Shown: positions 19,264-29,251 of the stretch, one piece after another
Position numbering within the stretch: position 1 is the stretch's first letter
Layout: each line of letters starts with the position of its first letter
Source of the DNA: Symsagittifera roscoffensis
Lineage: Eukaryota > Xenacoelomorpha > Acoela > Convolutidae
Length of the DNA: 64,000 nt
Direction: 5' to 3'
NCBI RefSeq assembly: GCF_963678635.1
Contig: NC_087062.1
Location: forward strand, 98,449,705 to 98,513,704
The notes under the pieces: generated by a model
Told to the model about the DNA's origin: nothing
The model's database searches: none
What the model saw: the letters and a program-made list of their open reading frames with translations, nothing else
Translations under genes and position numbers: made by a program

Positions 19264-21654
19264 CATATCAGATTCATCGAATTTACCATAATTAAGCGAA
19301 TTAAGACGATTTTCTTCATCGAATCGACCGTCAATAATAACCCTTTCCCATTCGGATGACTTTGTTATATAAATCTGCGAACAGAAACTGGACCAGTCAA
19401 CTTCTGTTTCATCGTTAACTCCCAGTTGCGACAAAAGCTCGGGATACTCCAGGCGAATGGTTTTCCCCAAAAATTTAAAAAAATTTGCACCCTCACCAGA
19501 TGTCAAAAAATGAATGTCACCAGCTTGCATTCCTTCTTTCATCATTTGACATAGAAGGAACGCTATAAGTTTAGTTGGGTAAAGTCCTCGAGATGCAATG
19601 TTTTTTTTAAGCTCAAAAATAGTTATCGGAGGTCCCTGGAAATTAGATCCTTGCTTTACATCTATTAAAGTACCAGGGTAAACGTGCCCGTCGTCTTCTA
19701 GACTGCGATTCATGTATTCAACGAGTCGGCGGGTCATTTGGTTAATTTGAACCGTGTTTCGTAGAACTTCTTCGAGAATAAAAACTTCAACACTTTTTGA
19801 CGACCTCAATTTTTTGATGTGCGTTATGTTCGAAATCAGTGTTTTATTTGATTGGTGAATGTCAGTAACTAACCAGGTAAGAAATTGATCGCTGGTTAAA
19901 AGACTTAAGGGGTTCAATTGGCTCTCACAAATTACGGGTAAATCACAATCATCAATGACCAAATGTGTTTTCATAACCCAGCGTGATGTCTCTGATCGAT
20001 AGTCTTCTGTAACATTAGTTTTTTTAGTTTTTTTCAAAACAAACTGTTTAGCCTTTTCATTTAGGGAGTTTAGAAAAGCTGTCGTTTCCCCAATGATGAC
20101 TTGCTTTTGACCAAATGCTTTTGTGTTGATGCTCTGTTTCGTTTGAAGATCTGAAGATAGCGGTTCGTACACAAATTCGAAGACTTTGCCTTTGTAAGGT
20201 CGGTAATCCGTGCGTGTCAAATATTCGCGTTTCCAAATTTTCTCCTCCTTATAACACCGACCATCCATCATTAGCCTTTCACATGAAATTTCGTTGTCCT
20301 CTAGCATTTTACAGTATGACTCGATAAATTTTCCGCTGCAGAGCAGAAGTATTTTGTCTTCCGGTTGTGTTTTACACAAATTAATGATTTTATGAAGCGT
20401 CAAAATAGTTTTTCCTGTCCCTGCCGGTCCGATTATCAGCTTCGTTCCGTTATTGGAAGAACTTAAGACATCTTGTTGCCGTGGGGTCAAGAAAAGAAGC
20501 TTCGAAGACTTTGAGGTTTTTGCGAATGATAGCTCAGATGTCGAAACCAGGTCGCTGAACGGCTTTTTGTCTCGCGATAACTTTTGTTCAGAAATTTCTG
20601 AATCCAGTTTTTGCACTGCTTTAGCATGAGAAAGATTTTCAAAATAAGTTTTTGTTGGTCGAACTTCAAAATAAGTTTTTGTTGGTCGAACTTCAGCTGT
20701 GTTCTCGCATTTTACTGAAACCGAAACGCTTATGCCAACCATTATGGGAACAAGTGTTTTGTATGTTTGTTCCGGATTACTGGGAGTTTCAAATTCGATC
20801 TCGGAGCGAAACCAATTCGAAAAACTCTCCCACGTTCCCAGTTTTGAAGCATCTAGAATTTTGTAAGATTCGCGAAAATTTTCAAACTCAAGGTTTTCAT
20901 CTGCTGAGATTTCGCGAAAATTTTCAAACTCAAGGTTTTCATCTGCTGAGATTTTGTCTTCAAGTAAGACGACAATTTTTTTTGTTTTAACAGCATGACT
21001 CGAAGAGCAGAAATGTTTTGAAATACAAGAAACAAATAATTCGTCTCTGTTCAGCTGTTTGAGGGCCTGATTGATTTTTTTCAAACCTTTCGTCGCTTGA
21101 CCTTGATAACTGCGACTTTTGATCTCCCACAAGACAACTCCATTTTTTGGGTCAATAGTCATGCAATCAATCTCTAAGTTTTCGGGGAAACCTTTATGGT
21201 TGAGTTTAATTTTAGAACTATTTCGCAAGTCGACCAAGCATTGGGAAGGCATTTCATGTTTTGCAACTGCTAAAATCATGTCCCATTGCAATTTGTCAAC
21301 AGCAAGTCCGTGAAAAATGAACATTGGCAATTCATTTTCTACGGCGTATTTTTGGATTTTTTGCACGAAATTAAATTCTTCGATTTTCGATTTTTGTCCT
21401 GTTCTGAAATTAATGTACTGTTTGTCTCCGACATTGTCAGATTTTTGACCTCCTGAAGATCCCTCAGGCGGGTTAGGAGGCATTGATAGAGGTAGAGGAG
21501 GTACAAGGTAAACTCCTTTGGGCGTATTGTTTTCCAACCAATCGGGAAAAAATATGTTCATGTACCAGTCACACATAGACCTGAAATCATTAATATCTGA
21601 ACACCCACCTGGAACGACATACTGGAGGTTCTGGAAGCTATCAGAAGTAGCCAT
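19264..21654 (-). CDS. PD-(D/E)XK-type nuclease plus SF1 (UvrD-like) helicase, main exon
   Basis: Read as an uninterrupted frame it ends at 19204 (816 aa), but the last ~20 residues look like intron sequence. The N-terminal third has a nuclease signature: EID near residue 160 and (W)EIKS near 176, as in NERD and other PD-(D/E)XK domains. Walker A (GPAGTGKT) is near 410, a Walker B-like LVIDDCD near 565, and a motif V-like ITKSSEWERVII near the end. Motif VI is on the exon at 17326-17093. It probably acts on nucleic acid as an ATP-driven nuclease or helicase; its substrate cannot be read from sequence. Two perfect in-frame tandem duplications (42 bp and 27 bp) lie between the nuclease and ATPase parts. 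Confidence 0.8.
20638..20691. repeat. Perfect 27-bp tandem duplication inside the helicase gene
   Basis: Bases 20638-20664 and 20665-20691 are identical. At protein level this doubles VRPTKTYFE in frame. The identity indicates a recent event. Confidence 0.95.
20869..20952. repeat. Perfect 42-bp tandem duplication inside the helicase gene
   Basis: Bases 20869-20910 and 20911-20952 are identical. At protein level this doubles ISADENLEFENFRE in frame, keeping the reading frame open. Confidence 0.95.
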
Positions 21655-24600
21655 TCATTCGTCAGTTTATTGCTGTCGTTGTTAACTGAACACGGTTCCA
21701 CGAAACACTGAAACAACAAAATTCTCCATTTCAATTTATGTTACATAATTACATAAAATGTTTCAATTTAGAATAAACCATCATTTAAACTTTTAAAGCA
21801 TTTATTCGAGCAAATGAAGTCAAACATACAATATCATTGAATGTATATGAAACAGAAAAACAACAAATATTCGAAATTGAAACTCGTCGTGACAACCAAA
21901 GAATCACTATTTTACGACATCTTTTTTAATCAAATAGCTTTAATCTTCCTCCAAAGCCCTCTTTGTTATCTGAGTGGAGCGTGTGAACAAAAGAAAACTA
22001 TCCGGTCAACACCTTTCTAAGAAAATTCATTTGTCCCCCACCGGAAAAAAAAACAGGGAAAGAACTAAGCGCTAATCACATTTTTTTTCTCAATTTTGAC
22101 TACACCATAAAGAACTCATGCGTTCATATTAAAGCCCTATTGGCCGTGATTCCGATACCAATAATTATTGAAACATTTCTCAGTGATTACAAAATCGAAA
22201 GACTAACCTCCCACATAACTATTTGTAACATAACTTGATTTCTAGAATTTCAATATTATTTTAGCAGTATTAACTAAAATTCAATTGAGAGTTTCCATTT
22301 TAGTTCAATCGCCTTTTTAAAAAATATATTTTATTTATCTTTGAATTCAGTTTTTTAAATCAGCGTAGTCGCAACGTTGTGTGTTTTTTGTAGACCAATC
22401 GGCTGTCCTTGTGATACTTCGATTTTAATCTCTTCAAAATGTTGAATACATTTTCAAGGTTTTTACTAAAAAGAATTTAAATGATTAAACTAATTAATAG
22501 GACAACCTATCAGGTTTTTGAATTGAAGTAAAACTTTTCTTCAACATTTGGTACCCAAAGACAATAAAATTTTCACTGTGATGTTTGAATATATATAGTA
22601 GAGGTTTCCAAATTTAGCGATGTATGTTGGATGTCAATTCAAGTGATCTTTGATCAAAAATTTGTAGACGAACTTTTTAAAGTCCGCAAAAGGTCTCTTC
22701 GTTTCTTCTTTTAGATTCAGTGTTGACACCTAGTTTTCTCACTTTAATTCAAAAACCTTAAAAAGAAGTAGCAAGATTCTGTCGAATCAGTCTATGTCAT
22801 GTCATTCTATTTTAGACAATGCTCTACTATATTTCATTCTACTTTTACCAGTCCACTCTATGCCAAGTCGTTCCTTAGCTTTATTGTCTTCTGTTTTTCA
22901 TTAGACATTTTAATTAAACCCAAAAAAAGTTGAGGGAATATGCCAGAAGGAACTTTGAAAAATGTTGGACTTTTAAAATGCTTATTACGCTATTATAAAC
23001 CTTTGCACTAAAAAGCTAAAAATCACAAATTTCTCACCGATTTTGAGAAAATTTGGGTTTTTTTTATTTATTCCGACCAAATTTGCTATTAAGAATTTTT
23101 AATGTAAAAATGCAGAGAAAAAAACACTGATAGCACTGGTTGGTTTGCTTAAAACAAATCCGATCACTGTATTATTAAGCCGAATCCTAACTAGGCCAAA
23201 TTTGAAGTGGTCTTTTTTCTTGGAGCTACTTTCTGTGTGTTTTTTTGTTAAAACTTTTAGCGTATTTAAAATATGTTACCAAACATTCTATATCCATTCC
23301 TAGGACCTGAAGATCTGAACAAAACATTTTGAGACAATGCTGAATTTGATTGGCTATTTCCAGCCAATCAAATTGAAGCAAAATAGTTTAATTTCAAGAC
23401 GTTGAATTATTGATTTTTGGGCGGAATAAGTAAAAAGACCCGAAATTTTTTATGTTGTTGGAGTCATGACTGAAAGAAGTTTAATTTGACTTATCACCCA
23501 ATCCATTCCGAGGTTTTTCCGATGTCTGTTTCTGGTTTGATTCGGTAAAATTCTAAATGTTAGAAACGTTTTTCAAAATCTGTGGAGCAGTATTAACATG
23601 AAAAAATTAAATGTTAAAAAATCAAAATCAATTTTTTTTTCAATTTGAGATTTTTTGTGAAAATCATCCCCCCACACGCTTGTGAATCATTTTGTGAAAA
23701 TAATCTCCCAATAAAGTACAAAATGATAAATTTTGCTCCTAGCAAAAAATCAAATATGGCAAATCAGCTTCTCTTAACCAAGTTGGAACGATTTCTATGA
23801 GGGGTTGAATCTCCACTTTCGTTTTAACATCGCGAAATAAATCGCGCGTTCATTGCCACAATTTGGTCAAAGTAGCCATCTTTAAATCCCCATAACTTTG
23901 CAAGAAGTGATCACATGAGAAATATCTTTTCAAAGTTGAGCTCAAAACAACAATACTTTTTGAATGGTGTTAAGAATTTCTGTCAAAAGTCGGAACAAAA
24001 ATAAGTCTGCTCGCTTGCTTCATTTATTGGTCATAAAAAATGAACTAGAAAATTGAACATTTTTCGTATAAATGGATAAAGAAAATTTGGCACTTCAAAA
24101 TTTTGAGCAGCTGCTAGTTGCACGCGAGTAGTATTTAATTGTTTGTTTGACTCGCTTTCGCGCTTTCAATTTCAACTCGCAATTTGAATTGCCAAATATA
24201 CCCATTTAGGGGGAGTATAACCAAGTAGACCCGAAATCAGTTATTTGATGTTTCACAGATGAAAAAGGACGCAATTATCAATTTTCAAGAGGGCTGATAG
24301 ATAAATGAGGTTGACCAAATGCACTTTCTGAGCTATCTTGAAATATTCAATAAATGGGTTCTCGGCAAACAATTTGCGCAATGCGAACAAAATGTTATAA
24401 TTTGGGCATTTTTTGGAAAATTAAAAAAATTGCGTAACTTTCAAAACTTTTAGTGTCGTTATAATAAACAAAAATCGATATCTGTTAAGCATCCATGAAC
24501 TGATGTGTCTCAGAGAAACAAATAGCCTGCTTATTTTGAATGAATACTTGAACGTATTGAGTTTTGAATTATATCGACACGCTCAAAAATTTCGGTTTCA

Positions 24601-25380
24601 TGCGCTGCGCAGATACATTTGAAACTTCTAATAAAAAAGAGTATGAAACACCATTGAAACTTCATTAATTTTATTGCCAATTTTTGTCGTTTTTTCTGTA
24701 TATGTTGACATTTCTGTATATCAAATAAAAATTATCTGGTCAGTAATTTTTTCTTAAATTCCTTCTATAAATGATTTAGTTGTTGTTTTATCGCCATGGC
24801 AACAAGCTTACCTGGTACTTTGACGAATTCAATAAGAGAACCAAGGTATGAGTTGCATTAATCAATCTTTCTAATTTTTAAAACCAACTAAGTTTGAATG
24901 CTAGTAGCTATTGATTAGTTGTGTAAGCTCAGCGTTTCAACGGCATTATTTTATCTTGTTTTTCGCACATGCCTTATGGACGGGTAATGCAGTTTAATAA
25001 TTTTTATTCGCATTGTTGTAATTCAGCTGTTTGTTTGACCACGATGAAATTATGCTCGCTCGGTATTCTGGCGTTTTAAACACCAAGATAACCATGACAG
25101 TAATCAAATTGCTCTGACTTTTGTACAAAACTTGGTTTTTAAAGCTAGCTATTTTTTATGTACAAACGTTAACTGAACAAACTTGATTGTTAAAGCTAGC
25201 TAGCTAGCTATTTTTATGTACACGTTAAGCATATAGACACCATAAAAATGAATTATTTTGACCTGATTTTTGCATGTGCTCTCACAGATCTGCTCTATTT
25301 AACAACAATGACAACAATGTGCAAACACAGAAAAAACACTTTTGCTGCACAATAAATAACAAAAATCTTTTATCCAGCAA
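21655..25380. other. Non-coding AT-rich region
   Basis: I see no credible exon in this 3.7-kb region. It contains the second copy of the dispersed repeat (about 23500-23910), a GCTAGCTAGCTAGCTA run near 25195-25210 and many homopolymer T/A tracts. Confidence 0.55.
23500..23910 (-). repeat. Dispersed repeat, copy b (inverted relative to copy a)
   Basis: The reverse complement resembles 17880-18140. Shared blocks include TAGGAGCAAAATTTATCATTTT, GTGGAGATT-like and GATTTTCACAA segments. The two copies flank the helicase gene's main exon in opposite orientation. Confidence 0.55.
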
Positions 25381-25624
25381 CGCAGCAATTTCAAGATAAT
25401 ATTACCCGGCCAAACTGTGCGCTGGATAGGCGCACAGTTTTGTGTCTGTATGTTCCTGGATTCCAGAGACAAGTCTTTAAAATGGTTCCAAAATGTAAAT
25501 AGATTCCACTATCAAAATTTGAGCGGATTCGCGTACAAATACCTGTAACGTGAATTTTGTGGGCACATTTATTTTGTTGCGGAATCCTCAATAACCAAAT
25601 ATAGCTAGTTGTTCTGGATTCCGA

Positions 25625-25750
25625 AACTGTCAGTGGATTCCGCGAAATTTAAGTGGAATCCGCAAATGTAAGTGGAATCCGCAAAATTTGCAAGAGGAAT
25701 CCACAAATGTACGTGGATTCCGCAGAATGTTAGTTGATTCCGCATTTTTG
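25625..25750. repeat. Degenerate short repeat with GGAATCCGC core
   Basis: About five units of roughly 22 bases contain GTGGATTCCGC or GTGGAATCCGCAAA. Related units appear singly at about 25575 and again near 38163-38175. Units occur in both orientations because GGAATCC/GGATTCC are complementary. Confidence 0.7.
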
Positions 25751-25984
25751 TTTATTACTGAACTTGCATATGTTTAACTAAAAACTAAAGGTAGAATATT
25801 TGATTTATTATTAATAGCAACGCGCAATTTGACAGCAGGGACTTATCCATTTGTCAGCTGAATGCATAAAAGTGGATTCAAATTTTTCTTTATCTTTATC
25901 TGATAATTTTTTAAGATCGGAAAAAAAAACAATAATCGAAAGCCATTTACGGCATGTGATGATTTGAAATGGGTTTGAAATGGC

Positions 25985-26245
25985 AGTTCAAGCTTGAAAT
26001 GGGGAGAGTTAAGTCGCTCATCAGTAATTGAGATGAGATGGTTCAATTATATGGTTAAGAAATCATCATCAGTATTTGAGATGAGATGGTTCAGTTTGAA
26101 ATGGCAGCTAAGTCACTCATCAGTAGTTGAGAAGAGATGGTTCAGTTGGTTAACTAATCATCATCAGTATTTAAGATGAGATGTTTCAGTTGGTTCAGAA
26201 ATCATCATCGCACTCCTAAGTATTTGAGATAAGATGGTTCATTGT
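25985..26245. repeat. Degenerate tandem repeat (GAGATGAGATGGTTCA units)
   Basis: Four to five imperfect units of about 60 bases carry the pair CATCATCAGTATTTGAGATGAGATGGTTCA and TCAGTTGGTTAAGAAAT-like sequence. The array lies just beyond the 3' end of the Artemis-like gene. The frame through it is a by-product of the repeat. Confidence 0.7.
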
Positions 26246-26492
26246 TTAAGACGAAATAAAGGACGGCTCCATTGGATTTTTGAAACAACCTCTGAAAGTT
26301 GCATTCAATTATTCTCGTTTTATGAAAACTGAAAGAAAAAATTTATACAAGCGGTAAAAAAACAGTACGAAAAGTAAAATTTTGTTTTTAAATATTGCTG
26401 AGCAATTGGATAAAATTTCATTTTTTATTTATGACTGTTTCGGCTGTTTCTGAATCTTTTCCCTCGAAACCTCTACTTTCGACAAAGCGTCT

Positions 26493-27700
26493 CTATTGTC
26501 TCAACGGCTCCCTATGGTATTCGTAGTCTGGTGTGTTTGTTGAAGTTTTCTTCAGATAAAATTTGCGTTTACCTCTCTCATTGAATTTCATTCGCTCTTT
26601 CCACAACTTTGTTGTCGCATCGTTTGACGGGTTTGGGTTCCTTTGTTTGAGCTTCATTATAATAAAAGCTTTCACAGAGTTAAGTGGAGTATCTTTATCC
26701 GGACAAACGAAGGGTGTAATACTTTCGAAATGCAGACTCGATAGGAAATCAATTATTTCGGAAACTGAAGAGTGCAAAGAATAACAGCAACAAAAATTTC
26801 TATCAGACCTTGCTTTCGACAAATTTCCGGGCATTTTATCGTTTTTAGTGAAGAACATTGCGGTTGGAATGATTTTAGGCACTTCTGGACTTGAGATGCC
26901 TGGCTTGCAAGGCTGTTTTAAATTCGCAGGCGTAGGCGACGGCTTGGAGAAATGGGTTTTGGTACTTTCGCCAATTAAGGTGAGCCAATTTGAATTGACG
27001 GAACAAACTGGTAAAGTTGATACTGACATAACGAAATGTGAACTTTAGTGTTGAATCTAAGTGCAAGCTCTTTCATCAAAAACTCATAACCGTGCAAGTT
27101 TTCTAACAAAATGAACCACATTATTTTGAAATGAACAGAGCCATGAGGACACGGCTTGAAACATGGCTGAAAACAGATCTCCCTACAAGGTATTAAATTG
27201 GAATCTGTTTTGCAAAACGTTGTGTCGATGTAAGGTTATCAATGTTGTGAACAGCAGCCTCTAGTAAATTGTCGATCAGATGATTTATTCGCTTCGTATG
27301 ACCAACTTGCCATCTGAAATTGACGGTAAAAAGGACAGATTCTTCTTTGGAAACTAGTAAGAATTTTATTGAATCTAGACAGTGACCTGCAGGAAAAAGA
27401 GTGACAGTTAGGGTATGAGTCTGGTCCCCGTCCAATGGAACATTGAAGGTTAACCCATGATCTGAATCCAGCGTATTTTATATGGATTTAAATGAACATA
27501 AAGCGGCAATGCAATCAATTAAGTAGCCGAAACTTTATGACAAAAAATTTTAATGTTATAGTGTCTGAACGTTTCGGAGAGCTCCGGCTTGTTAAGGCCA
27601 CCATGTGATCTGTATGACCTTGCGAAAGAAAATAAACCGTAGATTTAAGGTTCTCACCACTGAAGCGATCACTTGAAACCCCAGAAAACTCTGATATTAG
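26493..27700 (-). pseudogene. Artemis/SNM1-like metallo-beta-lactamase nuclease, copy A (diverged or decayed)
   Basis: Four exon-like blocks occur in the right order on the minus strand. Block 1 (about 27560-27692) has GVSSDRF, NLKS and YFLSQGHTDHM. Block 2 (about 27220-27456) has LFPAGHCLDS and LFTVNFR. Block 3 (about 26990-27171) has MWFILLENLHGYEF. Block 4 (26493-26912) has KIIPTAMFF and YSLHSSVSEI. Acceptors TATAACAG, GATTCAG and TTTTCAG precede blocks 1-3. In the DNA-repair nuclease Artemis (DCLRE1C) the metal motifs are HxHxDH and GDFR; here they read QxHxDH and VNFR, and the loop after PAGHC is changed. Block 2 also runs into TAA before a good donor. I take it as a decaying or catalytically altered paralogue. 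The 5' start codon is not visible. Confidence 0.65.
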
Positions 27701-28149
27701 ACCGCAAAAATCTGTTATAGTTATTGAAGGAAAAAGGAAGTATGAACAGTGAGTTAATAAAATGAGGATTGAAGATACATTTCTATAGTTTTTAAGAAAC
27801 GAGAAGACCACCACAATTTGACACTCTTGAGCCCGTTATCCGTTGAGAAATCTATCCAGTTAAAACCTTTTTTCCAAAACCAATAAGAAATACTTGGAAA
27901 TTTCGAATCTATAACTATCATTAAAAAATTTAATTAGTTTAAATAACTATGTATAGCACCAATAAAAGTTTAAAACAAAGCCCAACAGAAATTCCCCATA
28001 GCTGGAAGCGGTAAAATTTATCAGATAAGGCAATGAAGAGAAAAAGATAACTAACTCTACAGTTTTAGATAAAGAAAGGACGTTGCTTCACTTTGTAACT
28101 GGTTGACTTTGATAAAAAACACTGATAAATTTCTAAAAGAGGAAGCTGA

Positions 28150-29205
28150 CTGACGGCATTCGATGTAATTCAGTGACGGCGTTTGATGTAGCACCAGAGA
28201 CGGTGGTTTTAGAAGGCGAATTGAGTTGGCACCAGAGACGGCGATTTGCACTAAAAAAGTGTTTTCTAATAAAAACCTGGTCATAAAGTAAATTGGTAAA
28301 ATTAGTTTGAGATTCTGAAATTTAGATGGCTGATGATTGGCTCTCTTAGTACACAGCAAGCGTCTAAACTTGTGTTTCTTTTGCGAGTTGAGTTCGAGTT
28401 GACTGATTGTGTTGGGCAACTGTATACTGTTTGCGTCGGGCTATTGTTTTCACTACGGCGATTGCGTTCACTACGGCGGCATTTGCACTAAAGACGGTTT
28501 TCTAAAAAACTAGTCGTATTCAATTTCTGTAATTAATTTTGAGGTTTGAGATTTTGAAACTTACTGTTAAGTGAGGGTGCTGATAAGTGATTTGAAGTAA
28601 GTTTCGAAAAAAGTAAGGGTACTGGTAGTGAGGGTACTGATACCATACTGTCGGGCTTTTCCATGCTGTTTGAGTGGGCGATTGGGTCCGGCGGTTGTTC
28701 TCACTACGGAGGCGTTTGCACTAAAAACAGTTTTCTAATGAACTATTCATAAACTTTTGTAGTTATATATTTTGATATTTGATGTTTTGTAATTTACTGA
28801 TAAAAGAGGGTACTGATCTATAATTTGAGTTAAGTTTCAAAATAAGTGAAGGTAGTGATAGTGAAGGTACTGATAGCATACTGTCGGGCACTTGCATACC
28901 GTTCGAGTCGAGCTATTGAGTCGGGCGATTGTTTTCACTACGGCGGCACTTGCACTAAAAACAGTTTTCTAATAAACTGGTCAGAAACTATTGCAATGAT
29001 GTTTTTGAGATTTGAGAACTTGAAACTTATTGAGAAATTGGGGTAGTGATAAGTGATCTGAGGTAAGTTTCATAATAAGTGAAGTTACTGATAGTGAGGT
29101 TACTGATAGCATACGGTCGGGCATTTGCATGCTGCTTCAGTCGGGCGATTGTTTTCACTACGGCGATTGTTTTCACTACGGCGGCATTTGCACTAAGAAA
29201 AGTTT
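28150..29205. repeat. About 235-bp degenerate tandem repeat, five units (unit A)
   Basis: The block CACTACGGCGGCATTTGCACTAAA recurs with its TTTGCA at 28245, 28482, 28715, 28949 and 29187, spacings of 233-238 bases. Each unit also has GTCGGGC(G/T)ATTG and GTACTGATAG-type segments. The array separates the Artemis-like and JmjC-like genes. Confidence 0.9.
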
Positions 29206-29251
29206 ACTAAAAAACCAGTCATAAAATTTTTTATTAATACATTTCCAACCT

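Noticed and set aside
28057-28419. 120-codon minus-strand frame in each duplication unit
   Set aside because: It runs through the start of the 235-bp repeat array and has no splice or family support.
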